Shown here: positions 17,617-27,385 of the stretch, piece after piece | How positions within the stretch are numbered: the stretch's first letter is position 1 | How the letters are laid out: every line of letters begins with the position of its first letter | DNA from: an uncultured Pseudomonadales bacterium | GTDB taxonomy: Bacteria > Pseudomonadota > Gammaproteobacteria > Pseudomonadales > Azotimanducaceae | Reading direction: 5' to 3' | NCBI GenBank assembly: GCA_943787425.1 | Contig: CALSMJ010000001.1 | Coordinates: 857,271-921,270 of the forward strand | DNA: 64,000 nucleotides | Made by a program: the position numbers and the translations under genes | The notes under the pieces: generated by a model | What the model was told of the DNA's origin: nothing | Databases searched by the model: none | Seen by the model: only the letters and a program-made list of their open reading frames with translations

Positions 17617-18987
17617 TCATTTTGCGGCCTGCGCCGCTTGCCGCCTCGCCGGTCCACGCCAATAAAACACGGCGCCGACCGCCGCTGAGACCAGCAACAT
17701 CAACCACTCCTCGGGCCAAAGCAGCGCCGCCGGACTGCCCGGCAAATACAACAGCAACAAGCCAAACGTTAGGATCAGCGCCAGCGAGCCGACAAGGCCG
17801 CCCAGCGGCACCCGAAACGGCCGCGACATCAAAGGCTCAGTCCGTCGCAGCTTCAAAAAAGACGCAACGACCAACAAATAGGCCACAACAATCGCAAAGC
17901 TACCCGCATCCACCAACCAAACCAGAACCGCCCGCCCAAATAACGGCGACAACAAGCTCAGCGCGCCAATGGTGAGAATGCTCACGTAAGGCGTTTGGTA
18001 TTTAGGATGCAACCGTGAAAACACCCGTGGAATCATGCCCGAGGCAGAGAGTGCATAAAGAATACGACTGCCGCCAATAATAAACGCGTTCCAACTGGTT
18101 AAAATGCCGCCCACGCCGGCCAGCAGCATAATCTGCCCCATCAGCGAGCTGCCCCAGACCGCCGTCATTGCATCGGCTGTGGGCATTGTCGAGGCGCCAA
18201 GCCCATCGACGGTCAACGCATTGCCAACCGCAAGGGAGATGGCAATATACCAAGCGCCGGCAAGTCCAACCGACAACACCAGAAGTCGCCCGATTCGATT
18301 CGGCGGCAAATTGATCTCTTCGGCACTCTGCGGAATCACATCAAACCCAACCATCAAGGCCGGCACCATAACCAGAACACTCAATACACCCGGTAGGCCG
18401 TTTGTCCACTGCGGCACTGCCGGCTCGGGTGATGGGTGCAGGCTCACTCCGAAAAAAAACAGGATCCCGACAGCGATAAACAGCACCGTGATCAGCGTTT
18501 GAACGAAGGCTGCAAATCGAATCCCCAGGTAGTTGATATAGGTCATCAGCGCGGTGGCCAGCGCGCCAATCAACACCATGGACAGATAAACCGGCGAATC
18601 CGCCACTTCCCAAAGCAAACCGACAGCGAGATTTGGAAATAAATATTCAAGCGCCGTCGGCAGCGCGGCGGACTCGAAGACGCAGACCGTGACATAGGCC
18701 ACCACCACGGCCCAGCTCGCAACAAAGGATGCTGTATAGCCAAGCGCCCGCTTGGTGTAGTGATGCTCACCACCGGTTAACGGCATCGCCGCGGCCAGTT
18801 CGGCATAGGTCAAACTGATCAGCAGCACGATGCCTGAACCAATCACAAACGCGATCAGGGTACCCAGCGTCCCAGCCCGCGCCAGCCACTCACCGGTCAG
18901 TAACACCCAACTCCAACCGATCATGGCGCCACAGGACAGCGCCAAGACCTCTCTATTGAGTAATGTTTTAGCAAACCCCGTGCTCAT
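17617..18987 (-). CDS. APC superfamily amino-acid/amine permease
   Basis: A 456-residue inner-membrane transporter with about 12-13 hydrophobic segments. The N-terminus ALSCGAMIGWSWVLLTGEWLARAG corresponds to the substrate-binding unwound helix 1. TYAELAAAMPLTGGEHHYTKRALG is the typical APC helix 2-3 region. The first open codon would be 20 residues earlier. The ATG at 18987 has GGAGG seven bases before it and gives the usual N-terminus. It follows the damaged class III aminotransferase gene on the same strand (135 bases), so the pair may once have served uptake and deamination of an amino acid or polyamine. Confidence 0.87.
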   Translation of the reverse strand: MSTGFAKTLLNREVLALSCGAMIGWSWVLLTGEWLARAGTLGTLIAFVIGSGIVLLISLTYAELAAAMPLTGGEHHYTKRALGYTASFVASWAVVVAYVTVCVFESAALPTALEYLFPNLAVGLLWEVADSPVYLSMVLIGALATALMTYINYLGIRFAAFVQTLITVLFIAVGILFFFGVSLHPSPEPAVPQWTNGLPGVLSVLVMVPALMVGFDVIPQSAEEINLPPNRIGRLLVLSVGLAGAWYIAISLAVGNALTVDGLGASTMPTADAMTAVWGSSLMGQIMLLAGVGGILTSWNAFIIGGSRILYALSASGMIPRVFSRLHPKYQTPYVSILTIGALSLLSPLFGRAVLVWLVDAGSFAIVVAYLLVVASFLKLRRTEPLMSRPFRVPLGGLVGSLALILTFGLLLLYLPGSPAALLWPEEWLMLLVSAAVGAVFYWRGPARRQAAQAAK

Positions 18988-19122
18988 CCACCGCCTCCAG
19001 CTGATTGAATTAGGATGGCTGAGCCACCCAGGCTTTGCTCCAATCACACCCTCTTAAACTAATCTCAATTAACAATGCCTGAAATCGATCGTATCCGCCC
19101 CGTAAAATCCTTGCGACGGATG

Positions 19123-20440
19123 TCAAGACAGCTTTGCAACCGCCGCATCCACGGACGCGACCAGGGTTGAGACCATCTCATCAATTTGCGCCCTTGTCAC
19201 AGTAAAAGCCGGCCCTAGGCAAACCACATCCCGCACCACGCCCGTGCCGCCAGCATAGTAAAACACACCGCGCTCAAGCCCTTGATTGACAATCGCGCCG
19301 GTCATTCCGAGGTCTGAGTCAAATTGGGTCAAATCAGATCGATCCGCAACCACTTCAATGGCTGCCAGAAGGCCCCGTCCTCGCACTTCAGCAACATGTG
19401 GATGCTGATCAAACGCAGCATGCAATTGCGCGTGCAAATACGCGCCTTTTTGGGCCGCTTCGGCCACGAGCCCTTCTTCTTTCATAATATTCAAAACCTC
19501 CACAGCCGCCGCGCACGCAGCGGGATGCGCGCCAAAGGTGTTAAACATCACTTGAAAGCCGCTTTCCTGAATGACCGCGCCGACCCGCTCATTCGTAAAC
19601 ACCCCGCCCAAAGGGGCGTACCCCCCAGCCAGCCCTTTACCACTGACTAAAATATCGGGCTCTATCGCCCAGTGCTGATAACCAAAGGCGGTCCCGGTTC
19701 GACCAAAACCCGTCATAACCTCATCCAGGATTAAGATCAAACCAAATTCATCGCATAAAGCCCGTACTTTGGGCCAGTAATCCTCTGGCGGCACGATTGC
19801 GCCGCCGGAAGAACCCGTAATGGGCTCAGCAATAAAGCCCGCAATGGTCCGAGGGTCTTCCGCCAAGATGAGGTCCCGCATTTGATCCACATAATACTGA
19901 CCGAGCGATGCGGTATTCAGACCACTCGGCGCCCGCAGCGGATAAGGTGATGGCACGCTCAGATAGGTCGGCAGGGCATCCTCCAAACCGCGTTTACGTG
20001 TTGGGTGGCCACTGATTGCAGCGGTTGCTAAGGTCGTGCCGTGGTAGGAAATCGAGCGCCCAATGAGTTTGGTTCGTTGAACCTCGCCGATCCCTTGCTG
20101 ATATTGCAGCGCGAGCTTCATCGCCGCCTCATTCGCTTCCGTACCCCCCGACGTAAAGTGCGCCCGGGTTAGGGTCGGCGACAACCAATCAGCGGCAAGG
20201 GTGTCCACAAGGGCTTGGCGACTGGGGGTAATAAACGGTGGCACCACATAACTCGTTGCTTCGGCGGCGCGACCCAAGGCTCTTCGCCACCCGCTGCCGT
20301 CCATGCCCAATATTGGTCACGACGGCGCCGCCTGCCGCATCCAAGATGGGTCTGTCGGCCGCATCATACAGATACAAACCCTCGGTCCGACAAATCGTCG
20401 GAAAAGACCCGGCAGAGTATGGCCAACTCATTTTATTCAT
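19123..20440 (-). pseudogene. Class III (omega-type) aminotransferase, frameshifted near its N-terminus
   Basis: A PLP-dependent aspartate-aminotransferase-like class III enzyme, full length about 438 aa once the frame is repaired. The N-terminus (MNKMSWPYSAG, then YLYDAADRPILDAAGGAVV and NIGHGRQ) is in one frame. The rest (ATSYVVPPFITPSRQALVDT, HFTSGGTEANEAAMKLAL, LILDEVMTGFGRTG, and the PLP Lys in ILVSGKGLAGGYAPLG) is in another. Removing one base from the CCC run at 20273-20275 (plus strand) joins them seamlessly. The ATG at 20440 has GGGAG upstream. Everything else is intact, so this is a very recent pseudogene or a sequencing error. Confidence 0.75.
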
Positions 20441-20639
20441 GTTGCGACTCCCAATCTTGGTCGCAGTATCCCACGATTGCGGACGTTCCATGAAATGATT
20501 TCAAGCTTTCCCAACTGCGAGCCAAGCCGGCGACAGCACTGACCCGGCCGATTTGGCAACCGCCTTGCCAGCTTTGATTGGTCGATACCCGCGCGCAATT
20601 ATGCTATTTTGCCTGTCCCCTTTGCACAGGAAAAATGCC

Positions 20640-22310
20640 ATGAGCGGCCCAACCAAAAGACCCTATTCCTCTCAAGTTGTTGACGGACTCGAGAAAGCCG
20701 CGGCCCGGGCCATGCTCCATGCTGTGGGCTTTTCAGAAGCGGATTTTTCGAAGCCGCAGGTGGGCATTGCCTCGACCTGGAGCAATCTGACGCCGTGCAA
20801 CGTCCACATTAACGAACTCGCTGAAGCCGCCGCGATCGGCGCCGAGGATGCCAACGCTAAAGCGATTACGTTTAATACCATAACGGTCAGCGATGGCATC
20901 TCCATGGGCTCTCCCGGGATGCGCTATTCCTTGGTCTCACGAGAAGTGATTGCAGACTCGATCGAGACCGTGGTCGCAGGTCAAGGCTTTGACGGTTTTG
21001 TCGCCATTGGCGGCTGCGATAAAAACATGCCCGGCTGCGCCATTGCGATGGCCCGACTTAACAGACCGAGCGTGTTCGTCTACGGCGGCACCATCCAACC
21101 CGGTAAAGATCGACGCGATGTGGTTTCGGTTTTCGAGGCCGTTGGCCAATACGCCAGCGGCAATCTATCGGAGCTGGCATTGAAAGATATTGAAGCCACC
21201 GCCATCCCGGGTCCAGGCTCTTGCGGCGGCATGTATACCGCTAACACGATGGCCTCGGCCATCGAAGCGCTGGGTTTGTCTTTGCCAAATTCATCAGCTC
21301 AAGAGGCCATTTCTCCGCAAAAACGCCAGGACTGTCTTGCAGCAGGCGAGGCCGTTGTAAACCTCATTCAAGCCGACATCAAACCCAGCGACATTCTGTG
21401 CCGCGAAGCCTTTGAAAACGCCATCACGGTCACCATTGCCCTTGAAGGTTCAACCAACGCGGTACTGCATTTGCTGGCCATCGCGCATGCAGCGAACGTG
21501 CCCCTGTCAATCGACGACTTCACAACGATCGGAAAACGAGTGCCCGTTCTGGCCGATATGCGCCCAGCTGGACTGTATTCAATGAGCGAACTGATTGCCA
21601 TTGGCGGGATTCAACCGCTCATGAAAACGCTGCTTGAGGCCGGCTTATTGCACGGTGACTGCTTAACGGTCACGGGTAAAACCTTGGCTGAAAACCTGGC
21701 CTCGGTTGCGCCTTACCCGGCGGACCAAAATATCATCCGCCCGCTTTCCAATCCGATTAAGAAAGACAGTCATTTGGTCGTTTTAAAAGGGAACCTTGCA
21801 CCCGGCGGCGCGGTGGCAAAAATCACCGGCCATGAGGGCTTAAAATTCTCGGGAAGCGCCCGCTGCTTTCATGGCGAGGAAGCCGCCCTTGCGGCTATTT
21901 TAGATGGCACGGTCGAACCGGGCGATGTGGTGGTGGTTCGTTATGAGGGCCCAAAAGGCGGCCCCGGTATGCGCGAGATGCTATCACCAACGAGCGCCAT
22001 CAACGGTCGCGGCTTGTCATCAGAGGTTGCCCTGATTACCGATGGCCGCTTTAGCGGCGGCTCCCATGGCTTTGTGATCGGTCACGTCACACCCGAAGCG
22101 TTCGACGGCGGGCCCATCGCGCTTTTACAAGACGGCGATCGCATTGAAATCGATGCCGACGCCAATGAAATGAACGTGCTCGTCAGTGATGCGGAATTGG
22201 CTGAGCGCCGGACCCGATGGCAGGCGCCAAAACCCTATACCGCGCGCGGCGTGCTCGCAAAATACGCAAAACTTGTGAGTTCCGCATCAACGGGTGCGGT
22301 CACCGACTAG
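20640..22310 (+). CDS. ilvD: Dihydroxy-acid dehydratase
   Basis: IlvD dehydrates 2,3-dihydroxyisovalerate and 2,3-dihydroxymethylvalerate to the keto acids, the third step of valine and isoleucine synthesis. It uses an iron-sulfur cluster and Mg2+. The 556-residue protein has cluster motifs [17 protein letters not shown] and [15 protein letters not shown], and the C-terminal [20 protein letters not shown]. The frame opens 29 codons earlier, but AGGA before the ATG at 20640 gives the family N-terminus ([20 protein letters not shown]). The length matches the shorter IlvD/Edd subgroup. ilvC lies apart at 56 kb. Confidence 0.93.
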   Translation: MSGPTKRPYSSQVVDGLEKAAARAMLHAVGFSEADFSKPQVGIASTWSNLTPCNVHINELAEAAAIGAEDANAKAITFNTITVSDGISMGSPGMRYSLVSREVIADSIETVVAGQGFDGFVAIGGCDKNMPGCAIAMARLNRPSVFVYGGTIQPGKDRRDVVSVFEAVGQYASGNLSELALKDIEATAIPGPGSCGGMYTANTMASAIEALGLSLPNSSAQEAISPQKRQDCLAAGEAVVNLIQADIKPSDILCREAFENAITVTIALEGSTNAVLHLLAIAHAANVPLSIDDFTTIGKRVPVLADMRPAGLYSMSELIAIGGIQPLMKTLLEAGLLHGDCLTVTGKTLAENLASVAPYPADQNIIRPLSNPIKKDSHLVVLKGNLAPGGAVAKITGHEGLKFSGSARCFHGEEAALAAILDGTVEPGDVVVVRYEGPKGGPGMREMLSPTSAINGRGLSSEVALITDGRFSGGSHGFVIGHVTPEAFDGGPIALLQDGDRIEIDADANEMNVLVSDAELAERRTRWQAPKPYTARGVLAKYAKLVSSASTGAVTD

Positions 22311-22331
22311 GTTCAAGCGCGCCGCAAGCGC

Positions 22332-22772
22332 CTAACTTTTTGGGAACAAAAACTGTAAGCGGCCGATCGCAATGGGTCGCTCAGGATCATCCTGCCAGAG
22401 TCGCGCTCGAACGTTGGCCATTCGACGGCCAGCTCGGACAATTTCGGCCCGGCCATGGGTTGGCAGCGCTTGTCCGGAACGTAAATAATCGATGTCCATA
22501 TCAACCAGTCGCGGCGATCGATCCAGGGCTTTTAGAAACACCAGGGTCAGCATCCCAGTGATATCCAGCAAACTGCCAACAACCCCGCCATGTAATGCGG
22601 GCAAATTGGTATTACCAATCAAATCAGCGCGATCTGGGGTCAGGGTTTCTAGTCCATCCGGCCCCACCCTAAGCGACACGCCCAGAAACGCGGCATAGGG
22701 CATTTTGTTCAATTGTTCCTGGGCCAACGCAACGCTTGGCGCTGAGCGACCTGCCTGAGCCAGCTTAATCAA
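22332..22772 (-). CDS. PaaI-type hotdog thioesterase (second of pair)
   Basis: A 146-residue hotdog-fold protein, likely an acyl-CoA thioesterase of the PaaI group. The conserved core is NLPALHGGVVGSLLDITGML, where HGG starts the central helix that forms the active site across the dimer. MDIDYLRSGQALPTHGRAEIVRAGRRMANVRARLW is the typical strand pair. Its start overlaps the stop of the neighbouring hotdog gene by eight bases. The two are therefore one transcription unit and may form a heteromer. Confidence 0.85.
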   Translation of the reverse strand: MIKLAQAGRSAPSVALAQEQLNKMPYAAFLGVSLRVGPDGLETLTPDRADLIGNTNLPALHGGVVGSLLDITGMLTLVFLKALDRSPRLVDMDIDYLRSGQALPTHGRAEIVRAGRRMANVRARLWQDDPERPIAIGRLQFLFPKS

Positions 22773-23235
22773 CCGGGCCTCCTAGCGCGTTTGCTGGTGT
22801 TGCAAGGTTTGGCATATCCGGCGTACCCAGCATAAAAGTCGCTTGACCTGTTGCGATCAGAACTTTTGTCTTCAGGGTTTGCGCTGTCGCGCGAACAAAC
22901 GCGATGTCCCCATCAAACCCTTCGCAAACCGCCCGCACGCGGAGCGTCTCACTGAGCCGCGCGGGCGTGACAAAATCAACGCGAAGATCAAGGGTCGCCA
23001 TCGACGTGCCCTCTGCATAATCTGGGTGATCTCGGATGCACCAGCCCGCCGTATTGTCGATGGTTGCCAGGATCACGCTGGTATGAAAGACCGCGTCTTC
23101 TGCGTCGCCGCTCAGGTGTTCAGCACCGGGTAGCAAAACGGCAACGCCAGGACCCGTATCGGCTTCCTCCAAGACCATACCCAGGGCCTGACCAAAAGGC
23201 GGCAGCTCCTTCAACGATTTCAAAAATAGGGACAT
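22765..23235 (-). CDS. PaaI-type hotdog thioesterase (first of pair)
   Basis: A 156-residue hotdog-fold protein paired with the gene at 22332. VAVLLPGAEHLSGDAEDAVFHTSVILATIDNTAGWCI takes the place of the usual HGG helix: the position before the helix is F-H-T, and the catalytic acid is replaced by Asp-Asn. This member may therefore be the structural or altered-activity partner. ATLDLRVDFVTPARLSETLRVRAVCEG and DIAFVRATAQTLKTKVLIATGQATFML are the expected strands. Function inferred only from fold. Confidence 0.8.
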   Translation of the reverse strand: MSLFLKSLKELPPFGQALGMVLEEADTGPGVAVLLPGAEHLSGDAEDAVFHTSVILATIDNTAGWCIRDHPDYAEGTSMATLDLRVDFVTPARLSETLRVRAVCEGFDGDIAFVRATAQTLKTKVLIATGQATFMLGTPDMPNLATPANALGGPVD

Positions 23236-23375
23236 CGGGGTTTCACTTCAACGCGCTGCGCGCTCTGGCGGATTCAACGAAAAGTAGTAAAACCCATTTC
23301 TAGACAAAAATATACAGAACTGGCACCCTGAGGGCTCATCAGAACTCGCCCCAATACCCCATTAGGAATCCCGCG

Positions 23376-24473
23376 ATGACAACCGCTTCCATGAACGAAT
23401 TGGGCTTTTATACGCTAGCCGGCGCACCGGAATCCCCACGGGATTTAATTGCAGAAGTTCAAATGGCGGAAACCCTTGGCCTGGGGGCCTGTTTTATATC
23501 AGAGCGGTTTAATATTAAGGAGATCGCGGCCCTCTCGGGCGCCGTTGGCGCCATCTCAAACAAAATCGGGATCGCAACCGCCGCAACCAATCAAAACACC
23601 CGCCACCCAATGGTGACCGCATCGTTTGCCAGCACCATGCATTTTTTAACCGGCGGGCGGTTTTCACTGGGTCTCGGGCGCGGCATTGAGCCTGTCTTTA
23701 AAGCCTTTGGATTGCCGCCCATCACCACTCGGGCGATGGAAGATTTCGCGGGCATTATGCGCCGCCTCCACCAAGGCGAAACCATTGTGAATCACGCCGG
23801 TCCGGCGGGCGCATGGCCCGCTCTCCGCCTTGATCCCAATTTTGACGAACATATTCCGCTCACGCTGACCGCCTTTGGCCCGAATTCCCTCGCCCTCGGT
23901 GGCCGAGCCTTTGACGCCGTCGTACTGCACACCTTTTTCACGGATGAAACCACCAAAAGGGCGGTAGAGACCGTTAAGCAAGCTGCGGTCACAGCCGGCC
24001 GAAATCCGGACGACGTTCGCGTTTGGTCTTGCCTGGCAACCATTGGGGATCATCTGCCGGCACCGCTGCAATTAAAAAAACGCGTCGGCCGAATGGCGAC
24101 TTATCTGCAGGCCTATGGCGACCTCATGGTCTCAACCAACCAATGGGACCCCGCCGTGCTGGCGCGTTTTCGAGACCATGAATTGGTCCGGAATTTCCAA
24201 GGCGCCCTCGATCAAAATGCCACAACCGAAGCGCTTGAAATTGTGGCAACCCTGATTCCAGACACCTGGCTGGCCCCAGCGGCCTACGGGTCGCCCTCGG
24301 CGTGCGTCGCTGCGATCAACCACCAGTTTGACCTGGGCTGCGACGGCGTCATTCTGCACGGCGCGTCCCCCCAAGAACTTGAACCCATCGTGCAGGCTTA
24401 TGCCGCGCAAAGGGATCCAGAGCGGTTTACCCACCTGCCGGCAAATCCAGCCCTTGCCCCAAACCGGGCTTAG
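23376..24473 (+). CDS. LLM-class (luciferase-like) oxidoreductase, F420-type
   Basis: A 365-residue TIM-barrel protein of the bacterial luciferase-like superfamily, in the branch that usually uses F420H2. Core segments are IAEVQMAETLGLGACFISERFN, IGIATAATNQNTRHPMVTASFASTMHFLTGGRFSLGLGRG and LGGRAFDAVVLHTFFTD. From memory it resembles the mycobacterial MSMEG_2249-type subfamily. I cannot run the model to confirm. Cofactor choice is supported by the complete F420 pathway 8 kb away. Its stop overlaps that of the convergent kinase gene by four bases. Substrate unknown. Confidence 0.85.
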   Translation: MTTASMNELGFYTLAGAPESPRDLIAEVQMAETLGLGACFISERFNIKEIAALSGAVGAISNKIGIATAATNQNTRHPMVTASFASTMHFLTGGRFSLGLGRGIEPVFKAFGLPPITTRAMEDFAGIMRRLHQGETIVNHAGPAGAWPALRLDPNFDEHIPLTLTAFGPNSLALGGRAFDAVVLHTFFTDETTKRAVETVKQAAVTAGRNPDDVRVWSCLATIGDHLPAPLQLKKRVGRMATYLQAYGDLMVSTNQWDPAVLARFRDHELVRNFQGALDQNATTEALEIVATLIPDTWLAPAAYGSPSACVAAINHQFDLGCDGVILHGASPQELEPIVQAYAAQRDPERFTHLPANPALAPNRA

Positions 24474-25513
24474 TTTAAAACCCCCAAGGATCGGCTCATT
24501 TCGATACTGCGTTTTGCCATGACCATAAACATGTCATTGCCGCGCTCCGTTTCGCCGACAATCATCGAAGCAATCAGCGCCATAATCATGCCCGCCGGCG
24601 CATAGTTACGATAATAGGCAAACGCATCATCAAATTTAAGGTCAACACCATAACTTTTTAGGACGTCCAAGTAATGCCGGATCAAAGCAGCTTCTTCTCG
24701 ATCTCGGTCGGGAGCCAAAAGCGACGTTCCCATAAAATAGCTCACATCATTCAGCGGACAGCCCATTGTTAACGATTGCCAATCAACGACCGTCAGCGGA
24801 TAGGGCCCGCCGAACATCATGTTGTCTAGCCGATAATCAACATGAATCAGAACCGGCGGCTTATCGCCGTACAACGCCTGATAGGTTGGGATCAACTCGA
24901 GCAGTTGCTCGGTTGCGGCAACCTCGCCATCAGTCAATTGGGCGCCGTACCGATCGAGATAGCCCGGCATCAGACCTTTGTACAGCTCAGTAATCATGGT
25001 GCTATCTTGCCGATCGGTCGAGCCGAGCAACAAGTCATGCTTGGCCAAGGCCTCATCGCCCCACTTTGGGCCTTGCAAATGCGCCAGCTGTTCGAGCGCC
25101 AGCGCCGCTTGATCCACGCTGCAACCCAGCAATTGATCGCCTTGAACGCCGGGCGCTAAGTCTTCCATCAGCAGTACAAATTCATGGGAGGCTGGATCAA
25201 TTTCAGCATGATAGATTAAAGGCGTCTGAATATTGACTGCCTCTTGTAAGCTTTGGTAGAAAAACACTTCCCGAACATAATTACGCTGCAGAATTCCAGT
25301 TTGCTTGCTCACGGGATCCAAAGACGGGAACTTACCCACCACAGAGGTGGGCACCCCAGGGCCGGTTAAGGTAAATCGGACATTTTCGCCAACCTGGCCA
25401 GTACCAATTGATTCACCCATTAGGCCCGTTACTTCACAACCCGGGCAACGCGTCTGCAGCACCTTGGTCATCCAAACCGGGTCGATCTGGTCTGGATTTG
25501 ATCGAATATCCAT
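24470..25513 (-). CDS. CHK/ACAD11-like phosphotransferase
   Basis: A 347-residue kinase-fold protein of the ecdysteroid-kinase-like (CHK)/aminoglycoside phosphotransferase clan. It has GTGQVGENVRFTL (nucleotide loop), VVGKFPSLDP (Lys strand), FVLLMEDL (hinge), VLIHVDYRLDNMMFG (catalytic loop, HVDxxxxN in place of HGDxxxxN) and LTVVDWQSLTMGCPLNDVSYFMG (metal site). Family members phosphorylate hydroxylated lipids, steroids or hydroxyacyl-CoAs. AGGAG precedes the ATG at 25513. It is the last gene of the minus-strand block that begins with npdG, so a role on the products of the neighbouring F420-type or CoA enzymes is plausible. Confidence 0.82.
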   Translation of the reverse strand: MDIRSNPDQIDPVWMTKVLQTRCPGCEVTGLMGESIGTGQVGENVRFTLTGPGVPTSVVGKFPSLDPVSKQTGILQRNYVREVFFYQSLQEAVNIQTPLIYHAEIDPASHEFVLLMEDLAPGVQGDQLLGCSVDQAALALEQLAHLQGPKWGDEALAKHDLLLGSTDRQDSTMITELYKGLMPGYLDRYGAQLTDGEVAATEQLLELIPTYQALYGDKPPVLIHVDYRLDNMMFGGPYPLTVVDWQSLTMGCPLNDVSYFMGTSLLAPDRDREEAALIRHYLDVLKSYGVDLKFDDAFAYYRNYAPAGMIMALIASMIVGETERGNDMFMVMAKRSIEMSRSLGVLN

Positions 25514-25571
25514 CGCGCGCTCCTTTTTTAACCCAAGTCGAATCCAACGGTTGGATCCATTTATTGCTTCG

Positions 25572-26354
25572 TCACGAGCCCAATTTGGCGAGCAAGCCAC
25601 CAAAAGATCGAATCAACCATCTCGGCTGAAACTGCGCGGCCGTCACCGCGGCCTGATTGAGACGACCGGGGACGCAGACCACCTCACCGTTTGCAAGCGC
25701 TTCAAGGCCGGCCTCAGCCACCACATCGGGGTCGAGCACCAGGGCATCGGGCAACGCCTCAACGGCTGCTTGAATCACGCTGTCGGTCCGAGTCACACCC
25801 GGACACAACGCTGAAACGGATACGCCAGAGCCTTTAATTTCCTCACTCAGCGCTTCGGTCAACGACAATAAGTAGGCTTTGCTTGCCCCATATTGCGCCA
25901 TGCCAGGCACCGCATGAAACCCGGCGATTGAACAGACGTTTAAAATGCGACCGAATCCCCGGCGCTGCATGTTGGGTAAAAAATGTCGAATCAACCGGGT
26001 TGGCGTCAGCACGTTCAATTGCACTAAAGCTTGCTGATCAAGGTCTGAGGCCTCAAGGAATCTGCCATGGGGCGCGTGACCGGCGCAATTCACCAGCACC
26101 TCAACCGTCACCGACAAATCTTGCACGGCTGTCAGCAAATCATCGACACCACTCTGACAAGACAAATCTGCGGCAATCGGCACCACCGTCACCTGCGCGC
26201 TCAACTCCGCAGCCAATGCATCCAGACGATCCTTACGCCGGGCTGTAATAATCAGGTTCACACCCCGGGCCGCCAAACCCGCAGCAAGCGCGTAGCCAAT
26301 GCCCGATGAGGCCCCGGTAACCAGCGCCGTTGTCTCGTTAAATGTAAAGGTCAC
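25572..26354 (-). CDS. Short-chain dehydrogenase/reductase
   Basis: A 260-residue classical SDR. The cofactor loop TGASSGIG is at about residues 14-21, ITARRKDRLDALA suggests NADP(H) preference, LVNCAGHAPHG corresponds to NNAG, and the catalytic Ser and YGASK (Tyr, Lys) are present in CSIAGFHAVPGMAQYGASKAYL. It starts with GTG at 26354, with GGGAG seven bases upstream. It lies in the F420/LLM block between the enoyl-CoA hydratase and kinase genes. Substrate not predictable. Confidence 0.88.
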   Translation of the reverse strand: MTFTFNETTALVTGASSGIGYALAAGLAARGVNLIITARRKDRLDALAAELSAQVTVVPIAADLSCQSGVDDLLTAVQDLSVTVEVLVNCAGHAPHGRFLEASDLDQQALVQLNVLTPTRLIRHFLPNMQRRGFGRILNVCSIAGFHAVPGMAQYGASKAYLLSLTEALSEEIKGSGVSVSALCPGVTRTDSVIQAAVEALPDALVLDPDVVAEAGLEALANGEVVCVPGRLNQAAVTAAQFQPRWLIRSFGGLLAKLGS

Positions 26355-26569
26355 TGACCGACTCCCTTCAAAATTTTCAATCTTAACCCGCAGCCTTCAC
26401 AACCCAGTTCGGCCTTCATGAGCACGCAAGCCACAATGCGCGCTGGCCTGCGGCATCAACGGTTGCGATGATTCGCCAAGGCGTTAATGCCGTCTCTACG
26501 ATCATCCATTCCATCCAAAAACAAAGCCAAAGCTCAAGACTGCAGTATGCGGCCTTGGCTCAGCACGGC

Positions 26570-27331
26570 CTAGAGTCCTTTAAAATCTGGCAATCGTTTT
26601 TCTTGAAAGGCTGTAACGGCTTCTCGATTTGCCGCGCCACCGACGAGCCGATCCAAGGCTGCATTTTCTTCCGCAACCGCTGCTTTAAGTCCGTCTTTTC
26701 GAGTCCGCATCAGCAGCGCTTTGGTCTGAATCAGGGAGGCCAAAGGCAGCGCAGCCAGCGTCTTGGCGTGCGCCATCGCACCGCTCATAAGGTCTTCATC
26801 CGGAAAAACGGTCAACACGAGCCCCACAGCTTGTGCGCGCTGCGCGCTCAACCATTCAGACGATAATAAGATCCAACTGGCCTGCTGATGGCCCATCAAA
26901 TTCGGGAAGGTGATCGTGCTCGCGGCTTCCGCGGTCAAACCCAATGCTGAGAACGGACATTTAAACTTGGCCGACGACCCCGCAAATGCAACATCCGCGA
27001 GACCTAAGATGGTGCACCCAATCCCCACACCCAAACCATTTGCTGCGATTAAAAAGGGTTTTGGGAAGTCGATAATCGTCTCTAACAAGCCCTTCAATCC
27101 ATGCTTCGGCGGCGCGCCTTGGGCGCCCATTGACTTTAAGTCAGCCCCTGAACTGAAGGCTCGGCCCGCGCCCGTTAGCACCAGAACCTTGGTTTCGGGA
27201 TCCGCGGCCGCGGCCATAAAGGCCTCACACAGATCGTCCATCATCTCGGTACTGAAGGCGTTCAAGGCCTCGGGGCGGTTCATCGTGACCAAACAAATAT
27301 GATCGGCGACGGTTGCGGTAATGGTGGACAA
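26570..27331 (-). CDS. Enoyl-CoA hydratase/isomerase family protein
   Basis: A 253-residue crotonase-fold protein. LTGAGRAFSSGADLKSMG carries the first oxyanion-hole strand (about residues 52-68), and ANGLGVGIGCTILGLADVAFAG the second. Phe-Pro residues follow where many hydratases have a catalytic Glu, so isomerase activity (the ECI/PaaG type) is as likely as hydration. It starts at TTG 27331 with an excellent AAGGAG site. The 215-base gap to the next gene downstream (26355-26569) shows nothing recognisable. Confidence 0.88.
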   Translation of the reverse strand: MSTITATVADHICLVTMNRPEALNAFSTEMMDDLCEAFMAAAADPETKVLVLTGAGRAFSSGADLKSMGAQGAPPKHGLKGLLETIIDFPKPFLIAANGLGVGIGCTILGLADVAFAGSSAKFKCPFSALGLTAEAASTITFPNLMGHQQASWILLSSEWLSAQRAQAVGLVLTVFPDEDLMSGAMAHAKTLAALPLASLIQTKALLMRTRKDGLKAAVAEENAALDRLVGGAANREAVTAFQEKRLPDFKGL

Positions 27332-27385
27332 TGTGATCTCCTTTTAACGTGCGGACACCCATCCTGTGATGGCGCCCATTGAGTC

